DNA of 64,000 nucleotides from Streptomyces violaceusniger (GTDB lineage: Bacteria; Actinomycetota; Actinomycetes; Streptomycetales; Streptomycetaceae). A program made the position numbers and the translations under genes. How positions within the stretch are numbered: position 1 is the first letter of the stretch; the number at the start of each line of letters is the position of its first letter. This document shows, piece by piece, positions 9,041 to 18,950 of the stretch. The DNA is taken from contig BJHW01000001.1 in the NCBI GenBank assembly GCA_005405945.1, forward strand, positions 2,046,001 to 2,110,000. The letters are read 5' to 3'. The notes under the pieces are model-generated. The model did not search any database. It was not told where the DNA came from and saw only the letters and a list, made by a program, of their open reading frames with translations.

Positions 9041-11652
9041 ATGGATGCGCGTGACCTGGTGCGGTCGGAGAAGCTGGTGCGGTCGGTGAGGGTGCTCTGC
9101 ACCGCGCAGGGACTGCGGTCACTGCGCTCGGCGTGGCGGCGTCGGCGTTCCGACGCCGCCGGGCTGCCCCGCCGGGGCACCGAGCTGGCCCGGGTGCCGG
9201 GTCAGGTGCGGGGGCCGATCCGGAGCCGGGGGGCGGGGTGGTGCGGTTCGCGCGGTCCTCGCTGCGGGTGCGGGTGACCACCGGTGGCGCGGTGTTCTGC
9301 GGCTGGGACGGGGCCGAGCCGGAGCCGTCGTACGCGCTGGACGGGCCCTGCCCGGAGGCGGACGAGCGGGCGGAGCTGGAGCCGGACACCGACGGCGGCT
9401 GGCGGGTGGTGTCGGAGCGGGTCACGGTGATGGTGGGGCGAACCGGCACGGTGGAGGTGCGCACCCCGGGCGGGGTGGTGCTGCGGCGGGATCTGCCACC
9501 GCGGTGGTGGGAACCGGCCGGAGCGCGGGGGCCCGCGGAGTCGGGGCCGGGGTCCGGGCTCGGCGGGCCGGGGTCCGCCGAGCCGGGGCAGAGGGCGGGG
9601 TCCGCCGAGCCGGGGCTGGGTGCGGGAGCCGCCGAGCCGGGGGCGGGGGCGAGGCTCTCGGAGCCGGGGCAGGAGCCAGGGCCCGCGGAGCCCGGACCCG
9701 CGGAGCCAGAGTTCGGGCCGGGGCTGGGCGGGGACGGTGCCCGATGGCTCCAACTGTCCGAAGTGGCCGCGGACGCACGCTTCTTCGGGCTCGGCGGACG
9801 GGCCTCGGGACCCCGGCTGCGGGACGGGGTGTACCGACTGTGGAACACCGATCCGGGCGGCAGCTTCGAGCCGGGGGACGATCCGCTGTATCTGACCATG
9901 CCGGTGCAGCTGGTGGTGGCCGACGCGGGTACTCATCTGGTGTTCCACGACAACTCCTGGGACGGCACGGTCACCCTGCGGGAGGGCGAGGAGGGCGCGG
10001 GCTCAGGCCATGACCGGCCCGGCCGCTGCCGGACGCGGATGGAGGGCGGCCCACTGCGCTACTGGGTGATCGTGGGCACCACCCCGGCGCGGGTGCTGCA
10101 CGGCTGGACGGCGCTGACCGGCGCCCCGGCGGTGCCGCCGCGGTGGGCGCTCGGCCATCACCACGCGCGCTGGGGGTTCCGCGACGCGGAGGAGGTCCGT
10201 CGGGTGGTGGCGGGCTACCGGGAGCGGGGGCTGCCGCTGTCCGCGCTGCACCTGGACATCGACCACTTCATCGGCCACCGGGTGTTCACGGTGGACGGCG
10301 CGCGCTTCCCCGATCTGCCGGGGCTCGCCGCCGAGCTGCTCGAGGACGGGGTGCGGCTGGTGTCGATCGTCGACCCCGCGGTGAAGGCGGAGCCGGGCAA
10401 CGCGGTGTACGAGAGCGGGGCGGCGGACGACGTCTTCGTGCGCGACGCCCGGGGGCGTGAGGTGCGCGGAGTGGTGTGGGCGGGCGAGTCGGTGTACCCC
10501 GACTTCACCGATCCTCGGGTGCGCAAGTGGTGGGGCGGGCTCTACGCGGAGCGGCTGGCGCAGGGCTTCTCCGGGGTGTGGCACGACATGAACGAGCCGG
10601 TGTCGTTCGCCGCCTTCGGGGAGACCACGCTGCCGCGCTCGGCCCGGCACGCGCTGGAGGGCCGGGGCGGCGACCACCGCGAGGCGCACAACGTCTACGG
10701 GCTGGCGATGGCGCGGGCGGGCTACGAGGGGCTGTGCGAGCTGCGCCCCGACGAGCGGCCGTTCCTCTTCTCGCGCTCGGGGTGGGCGGGGCTCCAGCGG
10801 TACGGGGGCAGCTGGTCCGGCGACGTGGCCACGGGCTGGGCGGGGCTGCGGGCGTCGCTGTCGCTGGTGATCGGGCTGAGTCTGTCCGGGGTGCCGTATT
10901 CGGGGCCCGACATCGGTGGCTTCACCGGATTTCCCTCGCCGGAGCTGTATCTGCGGTGGTTCCAGCTGGGCGCGTATCTGCCGCTGTTCCGCACCCACTC
11001 GGCGATCTCGGCGGGGCGGCGGGAGCCGTGGGAGTTCGGCTCGCGGGTGCTGGAGCACGCGGCGGCGGCACTGCGGACGCGGCGGCGACTGCTGCCGTAC
11101 TTCACCACGCTGGCGCAGTTGGCGGCGCGCACCGGCGCCCCGTATGTGCGGCCCGTGTGGTGGCGGACGCCCAAGGACCGGGCGCTGCGCGACTGCGAGG
11201 ACGCCTTTCTGCTGGGGGACGCGCTGCTGGTGGCGCCGGTGCTGGAGGAGGGCGCCCGCCGCCGCCCGGTCCGGCTGCCGCGCGGCCGCTGGTACGACAC
11301 GGTGACCGGCCGGGCCTACCACGGCCCCGGTCAGGTGGTGCTGGACGCACCCCTGTCGGGCATTCCGGTCCTGGCCCGGGCCGGTTCGGTGGTGCCCGTG
11401 GCGGCGCCGGACGGCGAGGTGGAGCTGGAGGTGTGGACCCCGTGCCAGGGCCGCAAGGGCGCGGGCACGGGCACGCTGGCCGTGGACACGGGCGACGGCT
11501 GGGAGAAGCCGGAGCTGCTGCGCTTCACCACCCGGCTGCGGGACGGCGAGGTGACGATCGAGCGCGAGGGCGGCGGCGAGGTGGGATACCCGGTACGGGT
11601 GCGGGGCGAGGCCCCGCCCTCCGAAGACCGTCGCGGCTCCCGAACGAGCTGA
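9041..11652 (+). CDS. Glycoside hydrolase family 31 (alpha-glucosidase/alpha-xylosidase type)
   Basis: Retaining exo-acting alpha-glycosidase releasing glucose or xylose from oligosaccharides. It has no signal peptide, so is likely cytoplasmic. The catalytic nucleophile Asp is in WHDMNEPVSF (codon at 10585) and the acid/base Asp in GSWSGDVATGW; a beta-sandwich precedes and follows the barrel. One missing G near 9211 splits the N-terminus from the rest. Corrected, the protein begins MDARDLVRSEKLVRS at 9041 and is about 870 residues. An unusual Ala-Glu-Pro-Gly-Ser repeat of about 70 residues (9535-9745) is inserted in the N-terminal domain. Substrate cannot be told from sequence. Confidence 0.88.
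9535..9745. repeat. In-frame AEPG-rich low-complexity tract in the GH31 gene
   Basis: Imperfect 15-30 bp units around GCCGAGCCGGGG encode SAEPG/LSEPG/PAEPG repeats. The tract interrupts the N-terminal domain between DLPPRWWEPAG and DGARWLQLSEV and is not part of the usual GH31 fold. Confidence 0.75.
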
Positions 11653-11720
11653 CCGCGACGCGGTCTGCCCAGTGCGCCGCCCGAGGCGCCTACCGGGCAG
11701 GCCGCCCCCCCCTGTGGACT

Positions 11721-11739
11721 CCCCCGGGCCCACCGGGGG
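11721..11739. terminator. Hairpin after the GH31 gene
   Basis: CCCCCGG-GCCCA-CCGGGGG gives a perfect 7-bp stem in the 167-base gap between the GH31 and VanX-type genes. Probably ends the GH31 transcript; modest stem length. Confidence 0.5.
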
Positions 11740-11819
11740 CCGCCTCTCGACGGCTCAGCGGAAGCGGGCGAGGGCCGAGGCGCGCCGCGGGCTTGTTTTC
11801 GCTTCTCGGGGTGGGATAA

Positions 11820-12629
11820 GTGATGAGCATGCCAAGACTCGCCGTCGCGCTGCGCGCGCTCGCTCTGCCCGTTGCCGCTCTGCTGGTTGTCGCGCCGTAC
11901 ACCCCGGCGCAGGCGAAGGCGGAGCCGAAGGCTCCGAAGGAGTTCGTGGCTCTCCGGGACGTCGATCCGACGATTCGGCAGGAGATCCGCTACTTCACGC
12001 CGCACAACTTCACCGGCGATCCGGTGGACGGCTACCGTCGGCCGATGTGCATCCTGACCCGTCCGGCCGCCGAGGCGCTGCACCGGGCGCAGCGTCAACT
12101 CCTACGCCGCGGCTACACCTTGAAGGTGTACGACTGCTATCGGCCGCAGCGCGCGGTGAACGACTTCGTGGAGTGGGCCAAGGATCTGGACGACCAGCGG
12201 ATGAAGGGCGAGTTCTATCCGGAGGTCGACAAGACGCGGCTGTTCGAGGACGGCTATATCGCCGAGAAGTCGGGGCACAGCCGGGGCAGCACCGTGGACC
12301 TGACGATCGCGCGGCTGCCCGCGCTGCCCACGCGCCCGTATGTGCCGGGCGAGAAGCTGGTCCCGTGCTACGCGGCCAAGAAGGACCGCTTCCCGGACAA
12401 CTCGGTGGACATGGGCACCGGGTACGACTGCTTCGACACGCTCTCGCACACCCTCGATCCGCGGATCAAGGGTGTGCAACGGGCCAACCGGCTGCTGCTC
12501 AAGGGCACATTGGAGAAGCTCGGGTTCGTCAACCTGGCCGAGGAGTGGTGGCACTACACCTTCAAGCCGGAGCTGTTCCCGGACACCTACTTCGACTTTC
12601 CCGTCGCGCGCCGCTCGCTGAGCGGCTGA
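11820..12629 (+). CDS. Exported VanX-type D-Ala-D-Ala dipeptidase (M15D)
   Basis: Zinc dipeptidase of the VanX/DdpX family, cleaving D-Ala-D-Ala. The N-terminus is a signal peptide (about 30 residues, hydrophobic core ALALPVAALLVV, cleavage near AQA-KA), so it acts outside the membrane, on wall-derived dipeptide rather than as cytoplasmic resistance VanX. Zinc ligands are His and Asp in SGHSRGSTVDLT and His in EWWHYTF, where the Glu is catalytic. No vanS/R/H/A genes surround it, so a recycling or nutrient role is more likely than glycopeptide resistance. The start may be GTG 11820 or ATG 11823. Confidence 0.88.
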   Translation: MMSMPRLAVALRALALPVAALLVVAPYTPAQAKAEPKAPKEFVALRDVDPTIRQEIRYFTPHNFTGDPVDGYRRPMCILTRPAAEALHRAQRQLLRRGYTLKVYDCYRPQRAVNDFVEWAKDLDDQRMKGEFYPEVDKTRLFEDGYIAEKSGHSRGSTVDLTIARLPALPTRPYVPGEKLVPCYAAKKDRFPDNSVDMGTGYDCFDTLSHTLDPRIKGVQRANRLLLKGTLEKLGFVNLAEEWWHYTFKPELFPDTYFDFPVARRSLSG

Positions 12630-12636
12630 GCGGGCC

Positions 12637-13449
12637 TCACAACCGTCCCCCCGCGGTGTCCGAGGACAGCCGCTGGGCGATGTACACGGGCACCACGGAC
12701 ACCAGGATGAGCAGCGCGGCGACGACGTTGACGACGGGGGCCTGGTGGGGGCGGGCCAGGTTCTCGTAGATCCAGATCGGCAGGGTGCGGGTGCCGGGCC
12801 CGGCGGTGAAGGTCGTGACGACGATCTCGTCGAAGGAGAGCGCGAAGGCCAGCAGCCCGCCCGCGAAGAGGGCCGAGCGCATGGCGGGGAAGGTGACGTA
12901 CCGGAAGGTCTGCCAGGAGCGCGCCCCGAGGTCGGCGGACGCCTCGGCCAGGGAGGGCGCGATACGGCGCAGCCGGGCGCCGATGTTGTTGAAGACGATG
13001 ACGACGCAGAACGTGGCGTGCCCGACGACCACCGTGAACAGGCCGAAGCCGATGCCGATCGGGTCGAGGACGGTGCGGAAGGCGGCGTTGAGGGCGATGC
13101 CGCTGACGATGCCGGGCAGCGCGATCGGCAGGACGAGCAGGAAGGACACGGTCCGCCGCCCGAAGAAGCGGTGGCGGTGGACGGCGTACGCGGCGAGGGT
13201 GCCCAGGACCAGGGCGATCGCGGTGGCGGCGAGCCCGGCCTTGAGCGAGGTGAGCAGGGCCTCGCGGGCGCCGTCGCTGTGCAGGGCGGCCCGCCACCAG
13301 CGGCCGGTGAGGCCGCTGGGCGGCCAGCCGAAGGAGCGGTCGGCGTTGAAGGAGTTCAGCAGCACCAGCAGCAGCGGGACATAGACGATCGCGAGGCCGG
13401 CCGCGGTGACACAGCCGAGGACCACTCGGGCGGTGCGCGAGAGGCGCAT
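12637..13449 (-). CDS. potC: Polyamine-type ABC transporter permease (PotC-like)
   Basis: Inner-membrane permease of a spermidine/putrescine-type importer. The 270 residues have about six membrane segments and the family motif region EASADLGARSWQTFRYVTFP, which contacts the ATPase. Last gene of a four-gene operon on the minus strand, 57 bases after potB, with a short 9-bp tandem repeat in between. Substrate (polyamine or another small cationic compound) is inferred from gene order and family only. Confidence 0.85.
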   Translation of the reverse strand: MRLSRTARVVLGCVTAAGLAIVYVPLLLVLLNSFNADRSFGWPPSGLTGRWWRAALHSDGAREALLTSLKAGLAATAIALVLGTLAAYAVHRHRFFGRRTVSFLLVLPIALPGIVSGIALNAAFRTVLDPIGIGFGLFTVVVGHATFCVVIVFNNIGARLRRIAPSLAEASADLGARSWQTFRYVTFPAMRSALFAGGLLAFALSFDEIVVTTFTAGPGTRTLPIWIYENLARPHQAPVVNVVAALLILVSVVPVYIAQRLSSDTAGGRL

Positions 13450-13465
13450 GGGCCCACCTCCTGGG

Positions 13466-13509
13466 GGCGACTGGGGTGACTGGGGTGACTAGGGCGACTG
13501 GAGCGACTA
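13466..13509. repeat. 9-bp tandem repeats between potB and potC
   Basis: Five near-identical units of GGGTGACT/GGAGCGACT type lie in the gap and run into the potB stop codon at 13507-13509. The unit length keeps one frame open across the gap, but nothing indicates a fusion. Confidence 0.65.
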
Positions 13510-14352
13510 GAGCGAGTCGAGGGCGCCAGCACGGCGCACGGCGGCGAGGTAGCAGACGATGAGCACCACCGGTACGGCGGAGAGCGCGGCGGCCATCGGC
13601 AGGTCCAGGGTGACCTGTGAGGCGATGACATTGCCCAGCAGCTGGGTCTTGCCGCCGACGATCTGCACGGTGAGGTAGTCGCCCAGGCTGAGCGAGAAGG
13701 TGAAGACGGACCCGGCGAGCACGGCGGGGCGTACGGCGGGCAGGACGACGGAGCGCAGGGTGCGCCACGCGCCGGCGCCGAGGTCGGCCGAGGCTTCCAG
13801 CATCCGCTCGGGGAGCCGTTCGAGGGCCGCGTACACCGGCAGGATCATGTACGGCAGCCAGAGGTAGGCGAGCACGATGACGACGGCGGTGGTGCCGTAG
13901 CCGGGCCCGTGCAGCCCGAACGGGGCGAGGGCGGCGCCCACGACGCCGTCCTCGCCCAGCATGACCCGCCAGGCGTACGCCTTGACCAGATAGCCGGCCC
14001 ACAGCGGGGTGAGCACGGCGACCAGCAGCGGCCGCCGCCACCGCCGCCCCGCGACCCGCGCCATGCAGAATGCCATGGGCAGGGCGAGGAGCGCGTCGAT
14101 GACGGTGACGGCGACCGCGATGGACAGGGTGCGCAGGGCGATGGTGCGGTAGACGGGGGTGGTCAGCAGCTCGTGGAAGTTGTCGGTGTTCCAGGTGTGG
14201 ACGACGTCGGAGGTGAAGGAGTCGGTGGCCCAGAAGGCCGACAGCAGCAGGATGGCGAGCGAGCCCAGATAGGCCAGGGTCAGCCAGAGCAGGGGCGGGG
14301 CGAGGAGCGCGGTGAGGCGCAGCCGCGAGCCTGAGGTGGGCGCGGCGGGCAT
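13507..14352 (-). CDS. potB: Polyamine-type ABC transporter permease (PotB-like)
   Basis: Partner permease of PotC, 281 residues with about six membrane segments and the coupling motif EASADLGAGAWRTLRSVVLP. It starts one base after the potD stop, so translation is probably coupled. Forms the heterodimeric channel fed by the PotD-like lipoprotein and driven by the PotA-like ATPase. Confidence 0.87.
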   Translation of the reverse strand: MPAAPTSGSRLRLTALLAPPLLWLTLAYLGSLAILLLSAFWATDSFTSDVVHTWNTDNFHELLTTPVYRTIALRTLSIAVAVTVIDALLALPMAFCMARVAGRRWRRPLLVAVLTPLWAGYLVKAYAWRVMLGEDGVVGAALAPFGLHGPGYGTTAVVIVLAYLWLPYMILPVYAALERLPERMLEASADLGAGAWRTLRSVVLPAVRPAVLAGSVFTFSLSLGDYLTVQIVGGKTQLLGNVIASQVTLDLPMAAALSAVPVVLIVCYLAAVRRAGALDSL

Positions 14353-14353
14353 C

Positions 14354-15535
14354 TCAGCCCTTGACCTCCGTCCAGGCCCGGGTCCACTGGGCGTAGTCGG
14401 TGCAGGTGGCGTCCTTACGGCCGTCGAGGCACTCCTTGATGGGCGTGGTCCAGAAGTGGACGCGCTGGAAGTACTTCTCGTCGTCCGCGTGGAAGATCGC
14501 GCAGTGGTTCGGGTCGGAGGTCTCGGCGCACGCCTTACGGTTGGACGGAGCCTCGCCGAAGTACTCGGCGACCTGGGCGTTGACCTTGGGCGAGACGATC
14601 CAGTCGAGCCACCTGTAGGCGCAGTTGGGGTGTTCGGCCTTGGCCGACACCATCCAGGTGTCGGACCAGCCGGTGGCGCCCTCCTTGGGGAGCACCGCCT
14701 TGACCGGGGCCTTCTCGGCCTTGGTGAGGTTGGCGATGACCTGCCAGGTGGTGCCGATGACGCTGTCGCCGCCCTTGAAGGCGGTGATCTCCTTCTGGTA
14801 GTCGCTCCAGTACTCCCCCACCGCCTTGTGCTGCTTCTTCAGCAGGGCGACGGCGGCGTCGAGCTGCTTCTGGTCCAGCGCGTACGGGTTCTTGATGCCG
14901 AGGGAGGGCTTGGCGCGCATCAGGTAGAGCGCGGCGTCGGCGATGTAGATGGGCGAGTCGTAGGCGGTGACGTGCCCCGCGTACCGCGCGGAGTCGTCGA
15001 AGACGGCGCGCCAGGAGTCGGGCGCGGGCTTCACCTTGTCGGTGCGGTACATGAGGAGGTTGGCGCCCCGGCCGTGCGGAATGCCGTACATCCGGCCGTC
15101 CTTGGAGTTGAACGGCTGCTGTTTGAGGGCCGGGAAGATGTCCTTGTAGTGGGGGACCAGCTTGGTGTTGACGGGTGCCGCGTCGCCGGAGGCGATGAGG
15201 CGCAGGGTGGCGTCGCCGGAGGCGGAGACCGTGTCGTACTGCCCGGTCTTCATCAGCGAGACCATCTCGTCGGAGGTGCCGGCCGTCTTGGTGTTCACCT
15301 GGCAGCCGGTCTTCTTCTCGAACGGGTGAACCCAGTCCACCTTGGGGTCGTTGGAGCCGTCCTCGGCGTAGCCGGCCCAGGCGATGATGTTGACTTTGCC
15401 CTCGCCCTTGCCGAGTTTGTCGGGTGCGTGACCGCCCTTGCCGTCGCCGCCGCCCGAGCCGCATCCGGCCGCGGTCAGCAGCAGCGCGCAGACGGCGGCC
15501 GCGGACCTCCACGCAGATGTCTTCCGTTTCCGCAT
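14354..15535 (-). CDS. potD: Polyamine-type ABC substrate-binding lipoprotein (PotD-like)
   Basis: Extracellular binding protein tethered by lipid: the lipobox LTAAGC ends at Cys25 after a basic, hydrophobic signal sequence. The 393-residue product is a family-typical two-lobe binding protein with IIAWAGYAEDGS at the start of the mature domain, like PotD/PotF. Captures the solute and delivers it to PotB-PotC. Ligand residues cannot be assigned without alignment. Confidence 0.88.
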   Translation of the reverse strand: MRKRKTSAWRSAAAVCALLLTAAGCGSGGGDGKGGHAPDKLGKGEGKVNIIAWAGYAEDGSNDPKVDWVHPFEKKTGCQVNTKTAGTSDEMVSLMKTGQYDTVSASGDATLRLIASGDAAPVNTKLVPHYKDIFPALKQQPFNSKDGRMYGIPHGRGANLLMYRTDKVKPAPDSWRAVFDDSARYAGHVTAYDSPIYIADAALYLMRAKPSLGIKNPYALDQKQLDAAVALLKKQHKAVGEYWSDYQKEITAFKGGDSVIGTTWQVIANLTKAEKAPVKAVLPKEGATGWSDTWMVSAKAEHPNCAYRWLDWIVSPKVNAQVAEYFGEAPSNRKACAETSDPNHCAIFHADDEKYFQRVHFWTTPIKECLDGRKDATCTDYAQWTRAWTEVKG

Positions 15536-15626
15536 CCGGTCCTCCTCGTCCCACTAGGCACTTGAGGCCCGGCCAGTATCGGGCGAGTGGTGGGTCCTCG
15601 CCAGGGTGCTGTCGGCAATGGCAAGG

Positions 15627-16700
15627 TCAACTCGGGACCGGGAAGGCGTCCTTATCGTCCCAGGACAGCCCGATCTCGCCGTCCAGACGGGCGGATTGGG
15701 GGAGTCCGGTGAGGTTCTGGCGGAGCACGGTGAGCCGATCGCCGTGCGGGAGCGCGATGGTGAAGCGGGTGTGCGCCCCGGCGTGCACGATGTCGGTGAC
15801 GCGCCCCGTGACGGTCCGCCGGCCGTCGGCGGGCGGTTCCGCAGGCGGTTCCGCGGGGTCCGTGAGCAGGATCCGCTCCGGCCGGATGGAGTACGTGCCG
15901 GGGCGGCCCACGACACGCACCGCCGCCTCGCCGCGCAGCAGGTTGGTGGTGCCGACGAAGCCCGCGACGAAGGCGGTGGCCGGGCGTTCGTACACCTCGA
16001 CCGGCGGGCCGGTCTGCTCGACGCGGCCGTCGCGGACCACGGCGACGCGGTCGCTCATGGTCAGTGCCTCGTCCTGGTCGTGGGTGACCAGGAGGAAGGT
16101 GATGCCGGTGGTGCGCTGCAACTCCTTGAGCTCGGTCTGCATCTCCTGCCGCAGCGCCAGGTCGAGCGCGCCGAGCGGTTCGTCGAGCAGCAGCACGGCG
16201 GGCCGGTCGACGAGGGCGCGGGCCAGGGCGACGCGCTGGCGCTGGCCGCCGGAGAGCTCGGCGGGGCGGCGGGCGGCGAAGCCGTCCAGCCGTACGGTGG
16301 CCAGCGCCTCGCGGGCGCGGGCGAGCCGCTCGGCCTTGCGGACGCCGCGTACGGTCAGCGCGTAGGCCACGTTCTGCTCGACGCTCATATGCGGGAAGAG
16401 CGCGTAGTCCTGGAAGACGGTGTGCACATCGCGGCGGTTGGGGGGCGCCGCGGTGACGTCGTGTCCGGCGAGTTCGATACGCCCCGCGGTGGGCTGTTCG
16501 AACCCGGCGACCAGCCGCAGCAGGGTGGTCTTCCCCGATCCTGACGGGCCCAGCAGCGAGAAGAACTCGCCCTCGCGGACGGCGAGATCGACGCCGTCCA
16601 CCGCGCGCACCGTCCCGAATTCCTTGGTGACGGCCTCGAGCCGGACGGCCGTGCGCGTCGTCGTGGTTCCGGTCCGCGTCCTGGTCTCCGTCTCCGCCAC
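15627..16700 (-). CDS. potA: Polyamine-type ABC transporter ATPase (PotA-like)
   Basis: Cytoplasmic ATPase of the importer. Walker A GPSGSGKTT (residues 51-59), signature LSGGQRQRVALARAL, Walker B VLLLDEPLGALD and switch-region His in LVTHDQDEA are all present. The C-terminal 100 residues form the TOBE-type regulatory domain (SIRPERILL). First gene of the potA-D-B-C operon. The 139-base gap to the divergent DUF35 gene holds its promoter. Confidence 0.92.
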   Translation of the reverse strand: MAETETRTRTGTTTTRTAVRLEAVTKEFGTVRAVDGVDLAVREGEFFSLLGPSGSGKTTLLRLVAGFEQPTAGRIELAGHDVTAAPPNRRDVHTVFQDYALFPHMSVEQNVAYALTVRGVRKAERLARAREALATVRLDGFAARRPAELSGGQRQRVALARALVDRPAVLLLDEPLGALDLALRQEMQTELKELQRTTGITFLLVTHDQDEALTMSDRVAVVRDGRVEQTGPPVEVYERPATAFVAGFVGTTNLLRGEAAVRVVGRPGTYSIRPERILLTDPAEPPAEPPADGRRTVTGRVTDIVHAGAHTRFTIALPHGDRLTVLRQNLTGLPQSARLDGEIGLSWDDKDAFPVPS

Positions 16701-16839
16701 CGACCGCTCCCCTCACCCTTCGGCTGATCAGGCCCGTGATCCGGCCCGTGATCGCGGTCACTGTACCGGGGTTACGCGCGCCGCGGTCCCCGTGCCACAC
16801 TTCTGACACATCGTCAGTTACGAGGTATCGGGAGGGGCC

Positions 16840-17288
16840 GTGTCCCCACGCGTGTGCCCGTGGTCGACGGGTGGTTCACCACCGAGGGCGGGGAGTTCCG
16901 GCTGCTGGGGACGTGCTGTCGGGACTGCGGGGCGGTGTACTTCCCCCGGGAGGACGCCTTCTGCCGCGCGCCGGGCTGCGCGGGCACCGAGCTGGCGGAG
17001 GTGCCGCTGTCCCGCCGCGGGCGGGTGTGGTCGTACACCGACGGCCGCTACCGGCCACCCGCCCCCTACCCGTCCGACCCCGAGCGCACGTGGCGGCCCT
17101 ACACACTGATCGCCGTGGAGCTGGCCGCCGAGCGGATGGTGGTCCTGGGCCAGGGCGCCCCCGGCGTGACCGTGGCCGATCTGGCCGTCGGCATGGAGGT
17201 CGAGGTGGTACCGGGGGTGCTGGCGGAGGAGGACGGGCGCACCCTCACCACCTGGCACTGGCGGCCCGTTCCCGGGGAGGCGTCATGA
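16840..17288 (+). CDS. DUF35 OB-fold / zinc-ribbon protein, thiolase partner
   Basis: Small acyl-CoA-associated protein: a rubredoxin-like zinc ribbon (CCRDCG then CRAPGC) followed by an OB-fold with RGRVWSYTDGRY. Such proteins form complexes with thiolase-like or aldolase partners (for example the Ltp2-DUF35 pair of steroid side-chain breakdown). One missing C near 16845 separates the GTG at 16840, which has GGGAGG upstream, from the rest. Corrected, the start reads MSPTRVPVVDGWF. Without correction the next start is GTG 16854. Its stop overlaps the thiolase ATG (ATGA), implying coupled translation. Confidence 0.82.
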
Positions 17289-18473
17289 CCGGCGAAGTGG
17301 CGGTGCTCGGCGCCGGGATGCACCCCTGGGGAAGTGGGGCCGGAGCTTCGTGGAGTACGGCACCAAGGCGGCGCGGGCCGCGCTCGCGGACGCCGGGCTC
17401 GAGTGGTCCGCGATCCAGTCCGTGGTCGGCGCCAACACCGTGCGCTGCGGCTATCCGGGGCAGGTCGCGGGCGCGACCTTCGCCAAGGCGCTGGGCTGGC
17501 AGGGCGCCCGTGTCACCAGCGTGTACGCGGCGTGCGCGTCCGGTGCGCGGGCCATCGACACCGCCCGCGCCCAGATCCTGTCGGGGATGGCGGACACCGT
17601 TCTGGTGGTGGGCTCCGACGCGGCGCCCAAGGGGTTCTTCGCCCCGGCCGGCGGTGGGCGGCCGGACGATCCGGACTGGCTGCGCTTCCGGGTGCTGGGC
17701 GCCACCAACCCCGCCTATTTCGGGCTCTGGGCGCGCCGCCGAATGGCCCTGTACGGCGACACGGCCGAGGACTTCGCGCGGGTGAAGGTGAAGAACGCGG
17801 CCGCGGGCGCCGCCAATCGTTACGCCCGCTACCGCTCCCCCGTCACCGCCGAGGAGGTCGCCGCGTCGCCGGTCGTCGCCGATCCGCTGCGGCTGCTGGA
17901 CATCTGCGCGACCTCCGACGGGGCGGCGGCGCTGGTGCTCGGCAGCGTGGAGACGGCGCGGCGGCTGGGAATGGCGCGCCCGGTCCGCATCCGCGCGGTC
18001 TCGTCGGTCTCCCCCACCCATCCGCGCACCGCGCTGGACCTGCCGGACATCGCCACCGACTCCGCCCCGCCGGGCTCCCCGTCCCCGATCCGTTCCGGCC
18101 CTCCATCGCGCGGGCGGCGTACGAGGAGGCGGGTCTTGGACCGGAGGATCTGTCGCTGGCCGAGGTGTACGACCTGTCCACCGCCCTGGAGCTGGAGTGG
18201 TACGAGGACTTGGGGCTGTGCGCGCCCGGGGAGGGCGCCAAGCTGCTGCGCGAGGGGGCGACGGCGCCGGGCGGGCGGATTCCGGTCAATCCGAGCGGGG
18301 GTCTTGCGTCCTTCGGGGAGGCGGTTCCGGCGCAGGCTATCGCCCAGGTGTGCGAGTTGACCTGGCAGCTGCGCGGGCAGGCGGGCGAGCGGCAGGTGCC
18401 CGGCGCGCGTGCCGGAATCACCGTCAACCAGGGGCTGTTCGGGCACGGCTCGTCGGTCGTCGCGGTCCGCTGA
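17285..18473 (+). CDS. Thiolase / SCP-x-type acetyl-CoA acetyltransferase-like protein
   Basis: Thiolase-fold enzyme of the lipid-transfer (SCP-x/Ltp) group. The candidate nucleophile Cys is in YAACASGARA, and the C-terminal motifs NPSGGLASFGEAVPA and GLFGHGSSVVAVR are present. Two one-base gaps (a G near 17332 and a G near 18070) split it into three frames; corrected length is about 396 residues. Coupled to the DUF35 gene, so the two very probably form one enzyme. Neighbours give no pathway, so whether it does thiolysis, condensation or a retro-aldol reaction is open. Confidence 0.83.
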
Positions 18474-18772
18474 GCGGCGCCCGAGCGGTAGCCGCTCGGT
18501 GGCCACCGGGTGGCTGTTCGGTGTCCGCCCGGTGGTCAAGTGGTGCCCGAGTGCGCGGCGATACCAGGGCAACGTCCTTTCGGTTGTCACGAACACCGTT
18601 GCCGTCCATCACCTTGACGCCCCCTGACCACCGGTGAACACTGCTGCGGTGTCAGTCGGCGTCGCCGCACGCAGGCTCTCTCCACGGTCACCCCCCATGG
18701 GCGATTCCGATGCACCCGCACGCTCGAAAAGACCCAGCACGGAGGACCGGGGCCACCCGCCCCGGGCGAGGT

Positions 18773-18943
18773 CCTAGGGCCTGCCGTCAAAGGGGGCGTC
18801 CTGCTCCCGACGCCTGGCACGGCACCTCGCTGCGTTGTCGCATCGCCCAAGTACGCCCAGTACGAGGGCGACGCTCCGCCTTGCGATGCACCGCACCAGA
18901 CGCCGCTCGCGGCCGGACACCCCCTTTGACGACAGACCCTAGG
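18773..18943. mobile_element. MITE-like element with 29-bp terminal inverted repeats
   Basis: A 171-bp non-coding element. The left end CCTAGGGCCTGCCGTC and the right end (reverse complement CCTAGGGTCTGTCGTC) match over 29 bases with three differences. The interior also contains a long imperfect inverted repeat (CGTTGTCGCATCG against CGCCTTGCGATGC). CTAG lies at both outer edges. Elements of this look recur in Streptomyces chromosomes and have no transposase. Its right edge overlaps the AGGAG ribosome-binding site of glpF. Confidence 0.8.
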
Positions 18944-18950
18944 AGCCGCC

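Noticed and set aside
11820..12629. Vancomycin resistance cluster
   Set aside because: The VanX-like protein has a signal peptide and there are no vanH, vanA, vanR or vanS neighbours.
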